64,000 nucleotides of DNA from Acholoe squamosa (lineage: Eukaryota; Annelida; Polychaeta; Phyllodocida; Polynoidae), in assembly GCA_949317995.1 (NCBI GenBank), contig OX439044.1, forward strand, positions 26,856,733 to 26,920,732. Direction: 5' to 3'. Shown here piece by piece: positions 1 to 33,669 of the stretch. The notes beneath the pieces are model-generated. The model saw nothing but the letters and a program-made list of their open reading frames with translations. It made no database searches and had not been told where the DNA came from. Within the stretch, counting starts at the first letter, position 1. Every line of letters starts with the position of its first letter. The translations under genes were made by a program, and so were the position numbers.

Positions 1-1086
1 TAGATTTAGATGTGGCAACCATCGGTTACCTATAGTGGCATAATAACATTGAAAGGGGGGATAGAAAGTGTACTCTGTGCGAAAAGGGAGACATAGGGGA
101 CGAGATGCATTACCTTTTTTCATGATCAGCTTTTACTAAAGAGCGAGTGTCTTATATCAACAAATCCTATGCAAATTGCCCAGACCTGTCCACTCGGGCA
201 AAAATCTTTAATAGCAATAACAAACTAACCTTGACTAACCTATCCAAATTCTGCAGAATAATCATGGATAGCTTTAAATTATACAGAAATAATGGTGCTA
301 ATAGAAGGACAGGTAAGAAGAGAAAACCCAAGAGCACAGAAAAAAATAATAAAAATAAATAAATTAAAAAAAATTAATAAATAAATAAATAAAAAGATTA
401 CTGGAAATGTTCCTGGTGCTAAAAAGTAAAGGGTATATGTAGACTAGATATGATAGGGTAACAATAAATGTCAGATTATGGGTGCTATAAGATTATTCTG
501 ACCAGGTGCTAAACCCTGCCTTTACTATAGTTTGAACTACCCCAATATCTGTAGTTATTATTTATAAATGTAACCTATCCATGCTTGTGTGAGCTACGCA
601 ATAACTGAACTCTTTATGTTGTCAATTAGCTGCTGATTGTCATCACAACACATTGAATATTGAGCCAATACCATTAACTAGTCTATCATATCTACTATTC
701 ATAGATGTGGTTTGTTTAAGTCATTTATAAGTGTTAGTCTCCAGTCCCCTTAATATGTAAGGGAAAATCATGGCAATAACAATCTGGAGCATCTGCACGT
801 AGGTCCGATCGAGTCTGACAATGTCAAACATGTTTGATGTTCCTGAACAGATCGGGACCATACTCCTTAGATAATGATCGAGTGGGGCCTGGCGTCTGCA
901 GTCACCTTTGTCGTAACCAACCTGCATATGGGGATCATGGTGGGGGGGGGGGGGGGGGGGGAGGAAGGTAGGAGCATATGCAGAGCACAAAATATATGAC
1001 TTTGACTTAATGTACCAGTATTCCGACCTAGCGGGATATATTATTGACCTATCGGAAAATTCCCTTCATTCAGTGCAGACTTTTTA
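1..1086. other. Intergenic, no gene seen
   Basis: No reading frame here looks like a protein family and no splice-bounded exon is apparent. The only notable feature is a run of about 19 G near 943-961, which makes a proline-rich artefact frame on the minus strand. The stretch ends at a Harbinger-like MITE. Confidence 0.6.
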
Positions 1087-1402
1087 GGGAGTGGTCATTA
1101 TTTATCAACAGGGGGGGAGGGTGGGTTTGAGGGGGGGGCGTAAAATTTTCAGACCCCTCCCGAGGGGGGGGGCTAAAAAAAATTTGACCCCTCTTGAGGG
1201 GGGGGCTAAAAAAATTCACCCTCTTTTTAGCAAAAAAGCCCGCGCGCTACTATAGATCAAAGAGGGGCGCGAAAACTCTCCGCGCCTCCGGCGCGGGGGA
1301 GCGCAAAAAATTTTGACTGCTGTCAAGGGGGGGCGTAAAAAATTTCCGCGCATCCGCGCGAAAACCCACCACCCCCCCTGTTGATAAATAATGACCACTC
1401 CC
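1087..1402. mobile_element. Harbinger-like MITE, copy 1
   Basis: The element is bounded by perfect terminal inverted repeats beginning GGGAGTGGTCATTATTTATC and is flanked by the 3-bp duplication TTA (1084-1086 and 1403-1405). A GGG-starting terminus and a TWA duplication are the known hallmarks of PIF/Harbinger elements. The interior is non-coding: G-rich runs alternate with AAAATTTTGACCCC-type modules and a CGCGC-rich centre. Further copies lie at 2102-2420 and 43465-43751, with a worn one at 41130-41350. Confidence 0.85.
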
Positions 1403-1573
1403 TTAGGGTGCATTTCATAAAACATGGTACCCCCGGTACCCATTAGCTGGGTGTTATCAGTCCTTATCTCGCAAGGTACCAGATTAAGCAGGGGTCACCC
1501 TACTAAGGATACCGCTAACCAGGAATACAACAAGAAGGACATTAGGATGGCCCATTTGATAAATCAAATATGG

Positions 1574-1758
1574 GAGTGAGTGAGTGAGTAATAGATGTTT
1601 AACTCCATTTCGACAGCTAAGGTTATATTCATGGCAAGAACGACATTACACAATTTCACAGAGGAATGTGTCAGTGCCCACGCATATGTGCACCACAAAC
1701 ATCCTGAGGGGATAGGAAAGATGAGAAGTAGACCCTTTTAAGTGGGCTAGGGAAGCCC
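1574..1758 (+). repeat. SINE-like dispersed repeat, copy 1
   Basis: The copy begins with GAGTGAGTGAGTGAGTAATAG and ends near CTAGGGAAGCCC. Related copies lie at 8731-8895, 10095-10475 (interrupted) and 17712-17900, with fragments near 5931, 18130 and 19125. All share TTTAACxCCATTT, a CATATTCATGGC-type block, a GTGCAC block and AAAGATGAGA. No tail, target duplication or pol III box was resolved, so SINE is only a working label. Confidence 0.6.
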
Positions 1759-2101
1759 ATCAAATATGGGAGATCATGATATTTCTATATACATTTCATA
1801 TAGAAAAGCTATGAAGCATTTCTATTTGCAAGTGAAAACCAGAGACAGTTTGGTGGTGGCAAGGTGCAAGAGCTGTGGTGTTCTCTGCCGTCATAATCCA
1901 AAAGTATAAGAAGCAAGTTGTGGTGCCCCCTGGTGTCAGCCGAACACAACAGCAAAATTGAGGGTGTGAGACATCATGACCAACTGCTTAGCTAATCACA
2001 ACACACTGATCCAGTTACAGGGGATCACCCCAAAACAACCCCCCTGTAAAGCCCAGATTTGACTAACTTTTCATGGGTGATACTATGGCATTCTACACTA
2101 A

Positions 2102-2420
2102 GGGAGTGGTCATTATTTATCAACAGGGGGGAGGGTGGGTTTGAGGGGGGGGCGTAAAATTTTCAGACCCCTCCCGAGGGGGGGGCTAAAAAAATTTTGA
2201 CCCCTCTTGAGGGGGGGGGCTAAAAAAATTCACCCTCCTTTTAGCAAAAAAGCCCGCGCGCTACTATAGATCAAAGAGGGGCGCGAAAACTCTCCGCGCC
2301 TCCGGCGTGGGGGGGGCGCAAAAAATTTTGACTGCCGTCGAGGGGGGGCGTAAAAAATTTCCGCGCGTCCGCGCGAAAACCCACCACCCCCCCCCCTGTT
2401 GATAAATAATGACCACTCCC
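2102..2420. mobile_element. Harbinger-like MITE, copy 2
   Basis: This copy has the same termini as the one at 1087 and is flanked by TAA on both sides (2099-2101, 2421-2423). It is nearly the same length (319 versus 316 bp) and has the same order of internal GACCCC and CGCGC modules, with only small differences. This suggests fairly recent spread. Confidence 0.85.
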
Positions 2421-2423
2421 TAA

Positions 2424-3480
2424 GCCACTAATACATTTTAGAGTGCCAGCACATATAGAATTCAATAGATCTCCCATAAAAACTGGGATATCGATAATGT
2501 CTTTTTCTGCATGTGCCCCATGTTTCCGTTGGCAAATCCAAACCGGATGCTGATTTGGGTTTGCCAATGTAGTATTGCATCCTCTTTGGGTTTTTGCCCC
2601 ACCGCAGAGGGTGTCATTTTTAACCCCCCCCCCTCACCCCTATATCTAACAAGCCCCCCCCCCCCCCCACACCCACCTGGAAATAAATGACTCAGCCCTT
2701 ATTGCTGTAATATGTTTGCCAGTTTGCACTATACCATCTGCAGGATAAAAGACAATAACAAGGACTCATTTTTGCATTTCCCAAAAGTTTGAATTGAGAT
2801 TGCACACTCCTGCACTCACACCATACTATATATAATAGAGCTGTGTTAATCAGCTGACTAATGTTTGAATTGAGCTGTAGCTTGACTTCACCTAGAAAGC
2901 ACTACACTGATACCATACTACAGTACTATTGTGTAAATCTGCCTGACTAATGCTTGATCTTAACTGACCATAACCTGTCTGCCATTACCTTTTCTCCCAC
3001 ATTGGTTTCCTCCCTTCATTCCTGAGCCCCCTGCTGTCTGCAGTGGCCATATTCACAGAGGGTAGAAGCAACTGGAGGAACAGCCAGTTCAAGAGGCTGC
3101 TGTAGTGATAGCTTCATAGTATGGTCTGGTATGGCTTGCAACTTGCATGGTATGCAAATTCACCCACCACTGATTTCTGCACTGAATATTGTGTAACTTT
3201 GGCACATACCACTCATTTGCATAATATTGGGGTGTTCCGCACTGAATTATTGTTGTGCTGTGATTGATTGAAAAGATTTTTCTCTCTTTGATCCAATGTG
3301 TTGAATTTAGTTGACCGTTTCAGCAATAGATAGTGTGCAGATAGGGACTGGGTTTAGCTGGTGGGACTTAGTTCTTTCAATACTCACTAGATGGTGCCAC
3401 CTCACTGCATGTGCCTATTCTCATGGCAAACTGGGTCCTATTCTGACGGGAAAATGTTTACGGGTATAAACCACTAAATT
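2424..3480. other. Intergenic, no gene seen
   Basis: Cytosine runs occur at about 2620-2670. I see no conserved reading frame or structured repeat in the rest. Confidence 0.5.
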
Positions 3481-3675
3481 CGACATGGTGACATGGCCAT
3501 TTCTTAAAAGCGACATGGGCCTTAGTGACATGAGGCAAAACAATTAGTGACATGGCATAGGTGCTTTCTTAAATTCAACATGGGACATGATAGGCTCTTA
3601 GAGGTGACATGGGACATGGGGATTTAAGTGACAAGTGCCATGACCATTTTTTTAAATCGACTTGTGACATGGGGG
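3481..3675. repeat. Degenerate GTGACATGG array
   Basis: About a dozen copies of GACATGG or GTGACATGG recur every 10-40 bp, separated by variable A/T-rich spacers such as TTTCTTAAA. The short core is conserved while the spacers are not, unlike a normal microsatellite. Confidence 0.6.
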
Positions 3676-3727
3676 ACCCCATCCACACCCTTTTGTTTCA
3701 TGAGGCTACATATATTATATAAGTAAC

Positions 3728-3851
3728 CAGAGATGCCACTAACTGGCTGACAAAAACCAGGAAAACCATACTTTGGACACATTTTCCCAGGAATTTAACC
3801 GAATTTAATACAGAAATCTTGAAATCAAAACCAGGAAAAGTGGCAACTCTG
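3728..3851. mobile_element. hAT-like MITE with 6-bp target duplication
   Basis: The 124-bp element has termini CAGAGATGCCAC and GTGGCAACTCTG (inverted CAGAGTTGCCAC) and is flanked by AGTAAC (3722-3727, 3852-3857). The interior contains ACCAGGAAAA in opposite orientations near the ends. A relative at 8938-9377 also has a 6-bp duplication. A CAGAG-type terminus suggests hAT, but hAT elements normally make 8-bp duplications, so the superfamily is uncertain. Confidence 0.7.
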
Positions 3852-4467
3852 AGTAACACAGCTGGGGGAATGTTTGAAATTTCTATCGTCCCCCCGTCCC
3901 CCCCAATTGTTTACAATTGGACAGACCCCTACCGGTAATGCCTTACTCGTTTCTCCAAATAATTAGGTGTTGAATAGACATAACAAAACTGATGATAATA
4001 ACATGATTACCACTTGTAAAGAAGCTTATCCCAAAGAATAAACATACAAAAGATCAAGTTCGAATCTTTGACCATCACTTTGTAGCAATTGTTTTTAGTC
4101 TGGGGTCCGCTTGGACCCCAGGTAGTATAAAACGTCATTTTTTTTAACGTAGTATGATAAAGGTTAAGGTCACGTGAGTGTGAAGAGAAATGTCTGCTAC
4201 TTTCCAGATTTTTTCTTAACTCTAACGCCTATACCCACGTTATGTCCGTTGGTATAAGCAGGCTATATAACTATGTTACAACCTGGCTTTATGTGTAATA
4301 CTTTTCATTATCATCACTCTCCCATATCTGAAAAATAATACATACCAGTACCCTATTATCTTTCTCTGGCTTTAGAGATCTCAGAGACGGCGCTGGTGTG
4401 CACAAAATCCGCAGAATTTTCACACATAAAATCACTACACAGAAAGAAATATTGTTCATATAATTTG

Positions 4468-5788
4468 TTTATTATTACAAGACAAGGTCTATTGCCACCT
4501 AAGTATAGAGAGGATTCATGAAATCATTTACTGTCGAACAGCCTCATTCAAGATTTCTGACCTGCCTTAAACCAGAAAGCCACATCAAGCATCCCGGGAA
4601 GCTTACTGAATGAAATATTAATTCTGACCTTTGAGCTATTTACAGCACAGATATTCAAAACAAGCCAATTTCCAAATGATTGATTTAATTTTTTTTAAAT
4701 GGTTTCATGAAGCTTCTCCAGTAAGCACACCAAGGCAAATTGTTCCTTCTGAAATCGCCAAGAAACTAGATATGTACAAGGCTTACAAGCGGTGGAAAAC
4801 AAATGTACAACTACAATTTTTCAATAGCTTACTTAAACCAATGCAGGAAGCTATAACGGCTTCCAATATTTGACGAACATTCCTGTTAAGTTAAGCTTAT
4901 TACCCCGTAGTGTCGTTCTCCAGACAGCAGTCTTCATGGAGACCTATTGGGACCCTTTTGGCAATAACCAGATTAATGTTAACACGTAGGAGCTTTCTGT
5001 CATCCATCGACAATCATTGAGTAAGATCCATACATGTATTGGGTACACCTTTAGACCTATCGACTTGTTGGGGGGAAATCGTTCCCCAGGTTAATGGCTT
5101 ACAACCAGAGAACTTTTGGTATATATAGATTCACATGATTTGTCTCGTTCCTGTACGGACTGTATCCACTATACATTCCAAGTATATTTGTCTAGCGTGA
5201 AGAATACAGCTCTCTGTATAAGAGTTTTGTACATGTATTACATGTATATATAGCCTCATTTGTATATAACCCACATACTTGGTGAATTCGAGAAGAGACT
5301 GCCAGTTGTGTAGAAAACATTTCATATATTATGTACTAGGTTTGTCCAAGTCATTAACATTGTTAATAAGCCCTCAATGATAATAACTCAGGATATCAAA
5401 TAGTAATTAATCTATAAAAAAAAAACTGAGGAAAACACAAGTGTGTAAATTTGTGTCTTCGCCGCCACCTACAAGACTAGTAGCCATGTAACGGTACCTC
5501 TAGAAGTACATTTTCCACATTCAAGGTTTCTTTCCTTAAGCTGTGTTATTGGCACACCACATCCCGATATCGCGAGACATCCCTGCGAATCATTCAGTTT
5601 TAATCTTACAAAAGACTGGTAGCATGCAAATTGGGAGAAAAATTGCAGTGGTTATACGTGTCTTTGATAAATGTAGTTATGTATATCACAAGGGTCCTGA
5701 ACAGCTCGTCTCTACACCCTACTCAGACACTGCAAACTGGTCATGTTCACAATCGTTCTTGTGTGTTGTTGTCCCACCCTGTGACATC
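4468..5788 (-). other. DDB1: Probable DDB1 3' untranslated region
   Basis: This stretch follows the DDB1 stop codon on the minus strand and holds no convincing gene. The first clear AATAAA I noted on the minus strand is at 4468-4473 and is taken as a possible polyadenylation signal. A shorter 3' end is equally possible; RNA evidence would decide. The interval 3858-4467 beyond it holds nothing I can identify. Confidence 0.35.
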
Positions 5789-28224
<22,436 letters not shown>

Positions 28225-28284
28225 TTTTCACGATGACAAGCCGGTTTTGACAGTATTTTAAGCGTTGACTATCTTCGACGACGA

Positions 28285-28345
28285 AGAAAATTCTACGCCG
28301 GAAGTTGCAGCAGCGACGGCCTCGCTTTGCGCATGCGCCGCGCGA
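28285..28345 (-). promoter_or_regulatory. DDB1: DDB1 promoter region (ETS and NRF1 sites)
   Basis: This CpG-rich stretch begins 60 bp upstream of the DDB1 ATG. It contains CCGGAAGT (28298-28305), the core ETS-family site, and GCGCATGCGC (28329-28338), the perfect NRF1 palindrome. No TATA box is evident. Such pairs are typical of animal housekeeping promoters. The transcription start is not determined. Confidence 0.7.
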
Positions 28346-29154
28346 AAACCAAAGCAAGGCAGCAAGGTTCGCATACCTCACATGTGCGCTGTACAGACTA
28401 CGCGACATGGACTCCCGGGCCACCAGATTCAGGGATTCAGCCCACTCTCCTGGGCCCACTCCCTATCTCACTGTCTGGGGCAGGGGGGGGGGGGGGTGAC
28501 CAGTGCATCAGCGCCATCTTGTGGCAACTGTAACATTCATGTTTGTGTGTATAGCTCAGTATGCCTGAGGAAATACTTCAATTCTGCTAGATCTGTGTCA
28601 AATATCCTATGATACATTTACATCAAATATACTTCACTCTATGTAATGGGTCCAGGTTAGCTGCATTTCAATGTATCAGTATGGACAAATCCATCCTGTT
28701 TCAGTTGATATTAAATGGGCTGTTCTAAAGGTCAACTTTGAGCATTTCATAAAAATAATTGAGTTGAGATCCATTAAATCTAATTTTTGTGAAAATTATT
28801 TCAATGTCTAATGTATGAGGGGGTGCAGTAGAGAACATTGGAGCACCATTCCTAGAGAGTGAGAAAGATATTTCAATTACCACTAATATGAGCTCAGTGA
28901 AGTCATTTCTGGTACACTTCATGTTTGCTTAGTTCCCATGCCACTCACATGATGTCTCCACTGTGTCATACTTTGACCATTTCCTTGCCTTCTAACTCTG
29001 TCAGACATGGTCATACTCTAGTCTGCTACAAGGTGGCGCCTAAGCACTGGGCTCTCCTCCTGTGTCTGCGGTATAGATTCAAGATTCATGAAGGCTTTAT
29101 TGACTAATATAAGGCCATGGGAAGTCAGGTTAGAGATTACTGTTCACCGCCACC
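28346..29154. other. Region upstream of DDB1, no gene seen
   Basis: Apart from a G run near 28483-28496 I see nothing structured. The short overlapping frames near 28265-28612 lie in the CpG-rich promoter flank and look like chance frames. Confidence 0.5.
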
Positions 29155-29204
29155 ATTACTGCACTACCATACCCAATGTAAAGGATTGAAATAGTGAATG
29201 TATT

Positions 29205-29462
29205 ATGATAAGTTTCACTGGTACCATAATCTCAGAGACTCACCTTGGGCTGTAGATATGAGGAGAACCAAGGAAGCACATGTTCACTGTACTAAGTCCT
29301 AGGTTCCACTGCCTACCCTTTGTCCACATGGCTGCAGGGGTCACACTTTGGGGGTGCAGGGAGGACCCTGGAGGCACCCTGAAGGGGTTGGCCCCAGTGT
29401 CCAGTCTCCAGGAGGGGCCTGTCACCCCACAGGCGCCTCCTGCACCCCCCACACGTATCACA
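29205..29462 (-). repeat. 3' LTR of the non-autonomous element
   Basis: On the minus strand it starts TGTGATACG and ends CTTATCAT. It is a near-identical direct copy of 32945-33203. Its G/C-rich body creates artefact proline-rich frames on both strands that should not be called as genes. Confidence 0.85.
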
Positions 29463-29557
29463 CTCTTCCCCATTCCATTCTTAAAGGAGAGCCTTCCATG
29501 CTGCAGGGGATAGCTCCTGGCTCTGAACATGTAAACCAGATTTGTGACTGTTCAGAT

Positions 29558-30012
29558 TGCCGGACATTAAGCCCAGCTTTTGATAAAAATGAATTCAGTC
29601 CCAGTGCCGGACATTGAGCCCAGTATTAGTGGGTGGCTGTTTCTCTCCTAGCTGAATATATCAATTTTCATGACAGCTTCATAGCGCCGGACAATGAGCC
29701 CAGCTTTGCATTAAAATGAACATGACAGATTGCAGTGCCGGACATAGATTTAGCCCAGCATGTCATATTTCACTTTGTTAGCACTTGATATTACAGTTCA
29801 GTCCATTATCCTGGCATTTGCTTATTCAATCATTTGTTCACAACATTTTCATGCCGGACAGAGCCCAGCCTCTAGCATCTATGATCTATATAAGCTAGTA
29901 CTACATGCTATATACCTAACTACATTAACACATGGTTTGACTGTCAGGTCATCCATGCTTGATTGCTAAGTCTATCATAGGTTCACATTTTAGTGCCGGA
30001 CAGAGCCCAGCA
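29558..30012. repeat. Six dispersed GCCGGACA...GAGCCCAGC motifs
   Basis: Copies lie near 29559, 29604, 29686, 29736, 29852 and 29994. The core GCCGGACA is kept in all, followed after 0-7 variable bases by AGCCCAG. The intervening 40-140 bp are unrelated. Conserved cores in non-conserved spacing suggest bound sites rather than simple tandem duplication. Confidence 0.75.
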
Positions 30013-31440
30013 TATTGACTTCTTGACTCCCTGGTGGACATAGCTGACTCTCCACCAGGCCTTCTTTACTCCTTGCCAGACTTGATTGACTCTCATTCTG
30101 TAGTGATTGGCTCCCAGCCAGCCACTCTGACTCAATCTGAATACTGCAGCTGACTCCTGGCTGATCTTGATGACTCCCAGTCTGACTTTGTTGATTGGAT
30201 AATGTCACTGACTACTCTGGCTGTTCCTGTTGTTGACTCACTTAATTAACTATGCTGACTCATGGCCAGACCTTGCTGACTCTAACCTGGTTGACTCCTA
30301 TCTGGACTTTATCCTCGCACTAATGACTCTTCAAGCTGTTCAATTTGACTTCTAGCCAGATGATATTGACTCTTGCCTAGCCTACCAAAGGCCAAGCCTG
30401 ATGACTCTCAGTCCAATATGGTTAGCTCTCAGCCTGAACTTGATGACTCTCAGCCTGGTCTTGTTGACTCTCAGGCTGACTCTGTTGACTCTCAGACTGA
30501 TGCACATGACTCAGGTTGTTGTTGACTCAACCTGACCTTGATGACTCTCTGTTGACTCTAATTCTATTGTGGATGACTCTCAGGCTGACTCTTTGACTCT
30601 CAGGTGCATGTTGGCCCTTTTGACCTAACCTTAATGACTCACAGCCTGAATGTTGATGACTCAACCTTATTGTTGTTTTGACTCTCACCCTGTAATCTTG
30701 TTGACTCTCAGTCTGACTCTGTTGACCCTCAGACTAATGTCCATGACTCAGGTTGTTGTTGACTCAACCTGACCTTGACGACTCTCTGTTGACTCTAATT
30801 CTATTCTATTGTGGATGACTCTCAGGTTGACTCCTTGACTCTCAGGTGGATATTGACCCTTTGGCCTAAACTTGATGACTCATAGCCTGAATGTTGATGA
30901 CTCTTAACCTAATTGATGTTGTTGACTCTCACCCTGCATTCTTGTTGACTGATGTTCATGACTCTCAGGCTAATGTTCATGACTCTCAGGTTGATGTTGA
31001 TTCAACCTGACCTTGATGACTCACATACCGCTTTGTTGACTCCCATTCTACTGGGGCTTGTTGACTCTCTACCTGATCTTATTGACTCAAAGCCTGACTC
31101 TGCTGACTCTCTGTTTCATGCTGATGTTGATCTCACAGTCAGACCTTCAGGTCAATGCGGGTGACTCTCGTCCTGACTCTCAGACCCTGTTGACTCTAGG
31201 CTTGATGGTGCTGACTCTGAACCTGACCGACATTATTGACTCTTGACCCAATCATGTTGACTCCTCAAGTTGATGTTCTTGACTCCTCACTTAAATCTGA
31301 TGACTCCCAGCCTGATGTCTTATTGACTCTTAGGTTGACTCCCAGCCTGACATTGATTCTCAACCTGACTTTGATGACTCTCAGGTTGAACTTGATGACT
31401 CTTACCCTGGTCCTATTGACTTCCCACCTGACTCTGTAAA
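30013..31440. repeat. Degenerate TTGACTCTCAG array
   Basis: Some sixty copies of TTGACTC or ATGACTCTCAG, often followed by CCTGA or GCTGA, recur every 15-35 bp across 1.4 kb. On the element's own strand the unit reads CTGAGAGTCA. Unit lengths vary and there are partial higher-order duplications, for example 30440-30620 against 30690-30860. Confidence 0.8.
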
Positions 31441-31695
31441 CCAGTTTCTATAGTTAGGAGGACACTACTGACTCTAAATATGAGGATATCATATTTAAAA
31501 CCATAATATCAGATTGCCCTCATTCCAGTTTTTATAGTTAAGAGGACACTCCTGACTCTAAATATGAGGATATCATATTTAAAACCATAATATCAGATTG
31601 CCCTCATTCCAGTTTCTATAGTTAGGAAGACAACCCTGACTCTAAATATGAGGATATCATATTCAAAATCATAATATCAGATTGCCTTCCATAGT
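31441..31695. repeat. Three tandem copies of an 85-bp unit
   Basis: The unit runs from CCAGTTTCTATAGTTAGGA through GACTCTAAATATGAGGATAT to CAGATTGCCCTCATT. Copies begin near 31440, 31526 and 31611, and a further unit start appears near 31744. They are only slightly diverged, so the expansion is recent. Confidence 0.85.
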
Positions 31696-32509
31696 GAGAT
31701 GTAAGATAATAGTCTATCTTCCAATTGTGGTCTACAGGCTGTGTAAACCAGTTTCTATTGTTAGGGATAGACACTTCACATCATCATATGCCAGATAATA
31801 ATTATTATTGGCTGGGATGAATATGTAAGGTGTCTGAATGTCTATGGCAGATCAGCTGTTCCAGTCTTGAACAACAGTCAGTAACCAGGGTATAGTTCAG
31901 GATTTGACAAGTGTTTGGTCAGGGTGGACTGTGTCAACAATGATGAGTTGGGGGCTCTAACCTAGACCCTCCCACTGAGTCAGTTAGCTGGTGGTGGGTG
32001 GGTGGGTGGGTGGGGGGGCTGTGAGGTAACTTTCTCCAGGTCCTCCCACCACACATGTACACACCACAGTTGGCCTATACTTATTCTTCTCTAGTCAACA
32101 AGTGGCAGTCTTGAATTATAGGTTTAGTCTTCTATGAGAAGGGGATGTTGGAGTGTGGGTCTGAATATATTCCACAAAATCAGCAATATAGATTATCCAA
32201 ATGTCAGTGTTCATTAACAATTGTCCATTCTTCCTGTTATGCCAGATATTGATTGATATTGGCCTGGTTAATGTCCCATTTCGGGGTTGAGGTGGTTGAA
32301 TTTAGGGTAGAATTTTCTCCTATTGCAGAACTCTTTGTCTATCGAAATTCCAAAATGGTTTTACGTTGGCAGACTAAGTAATTAATGTCTTTTTCCAATT
32401 TAGGGTAGGCTTATAAACATACACATATAATCATGAATTCTAAAGTATAGCTAGCAGAAAGTTTGAAGGTGTCCTAAAGTTCTGTGAGTGCTATTTGATA
32501 GGCAGGATG

Positions 32510-32881
32510 CTAGTGGTTGTGGTGGTCACACATGGAGTGACCACAGCACCACTCAGGCAGGGATGCAGGAGTGAGTGTATGGGATGGGAGGCTATGCACC
32601 CTGGAGCCTTTACTCAGTCCCACATGGCCATGCTCCAGTAGGCTACATGTGGTAGGTGATGCATAGGCCTTACTCACCCTATAGTTAGAGGCACTTTTAT
32701 ATGATGTGAATGGTTGTAATCCAGGTTTCCAATGGATAATGTACATTCTCCTTGTGGGGCTATCCTGAGATAAGGACAGACCCTGCCCTGACTCCTCCTG
32801 GGTTGAGTAATGGAGAGTTGGTGATGGCTGGTAGAGGCTATCTACCAGTACCATGATGATGGGAGGTCTTTCCTCCTTCAT
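32510..32881 (-). CDS. Short unrecognised frame after the PBS
   Basis: The 123-codon frame starts with ATG about 50 nt downstream of the PBS-like tract, where gag would begin in an autonomous element. It is rich in Ser, Pro, His and Thr and has no zinc knuckle or capsid-like block. It may be a gag remnant or chance; I do not recognise it. Confidence 0.2.
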   Translation of the reverse strand: MKEERPPIIMVLVDSLYQPSPTLHYSTQEESGQGLSLSQDSPTRRMYIIHWKPGLQPFTSYKSASNYRVSKAYASPTTCSLLEHGHVGLSKGSRVHSLPSHTLTPASLPEWCCGHSMCDHHNH

Positions 32882-32944
32882 GATTTAGCACATAAACTAT
32901 ATGTACTCTTTACAGCCACATGGGTAAGTACTCCTGGCGCCAAT

Positions 32945-33203
32945 ATGATAAGTTTCAACTGGTACCATAATCTCAGAGACTCACCTTGGGCTGTAGATAT
33001 GAGGAGAACCAAGGAAGCACATGTTCACTGTACTAGGTCCTAGGTTCCACTGCCTGCCCTTTGTCCACATGGCTGCAGGGGTCACACTTTGGGGGTGCAG
33101 GGAGGACCCTGGAGGCACCCTGAAGGGGTTGGCCCCAGTGTCCAGTCTCCAGGAGGGGCCTGTCACCCCACAGGCGCCTCCTGCACCCCCTACACGTATC
33201 ACA
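32945..33203 (-). repeat. 5' LTR of the non-autonomous element
   Basis: This is the partner of 29205-29462. It is followed on the minus strand by the PBS-like tract (32931-32942). Confidence 0.85.
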
Positions 33204-33308
33204 GTATTTGGGTTGATAAAATTTATTGTTGGTTTAATAAATTTTATGAGTCATTGTCTATCACAGTATGACCATTATAAGGTCATTTACCACTTATAGT
33301 GTAAGGCC

Positions 33309-33669
33309 TTTATTTATGGCCTACATAGAAATGATTAGTGATATATGATTATGATACAATAAAAGAAACAGGATAATTAAAATATGAACCTGATGAGTGA
33401 TAGTGAATGAATAAATATCATTATTACGTGAGATAAAACCATGACTTATAAAATTACCGTAGTACAGAATGAGATGAAAAGTTTACACATTAATAACCCA
33501 TTGGTGTGGGTGGGTGGGAAAGAAGAGGTATGAGTCTGTGACAGTTGAATTGAAAACTAATGACAGGTAGAAGATGTATGAGTTTACACATTTGTGAACC
33601 GGAAGTGGAACCTGAACACTGGGCGGCAGCAATGCCCTCAAATGCGTCTAACCAACGCATGTGACGATC
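33309..33669. other. Spacer between DIRS terminal repeats
   Basis: This is an A/T-rich spacer with a GTGGGTGGGTGGG tract. It is non-coding. Confidence 0.5.

Larger units (their letters stand above)
29205..33203 (-). mobile_element. Non-autonomous LTR retrotransposon (LARD-like)
   Basis: Two direct repeats of about 258 bp (29205-29462 and 32945-33203) flank 3.5 kb, and GTATT is duplicated outside them (29200-29204, 33204-33208). Orientation is minus: a PBS-like TGGCGCCAGGAG lies 2 nt inside the right LTR (plus 32931-32942), and a purine tract GGAATGGGGAAGAG abuts the left LTR (plus 29463-29476). No gag, protease or RT is present; the interior is mostly short repeats. It must have been copied by enzymes supplied from elsewhere. 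The LTRs differ by three substitutions and one indel, so insertion is fairly recent. It lies inside a terminal repeat of the DIRS-like element. Confidence 0.85.

Noticed and set aside
4631-4873. An 80-codon frame with FKWFHEASP...EIAKKL reminiscent of a pogo/Tigger DNA-binding helix domain
   Set aside because: The match is weak, the frame lacks an early ATG, no DDE domain follows, and it lies in the likely DDB1 3' UTR.
29240-29617. Proline- and glycine-rich frames on both strands, repeated near 32981-33299
   Set aside because: They lie inside the LTRs of the non-autonomous element and are alike only because the LTRs are alike.
30952-31439. Leucine/Thr/Asp-rich frames over the TTGACTCTCAG array, and the question of a CRISPR-like array
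   Set aside because: The frames are translations of the repeat. Units are irregular and lack uniform spacers, and the setting is an animal LTR element, so CRISPR is excluded.
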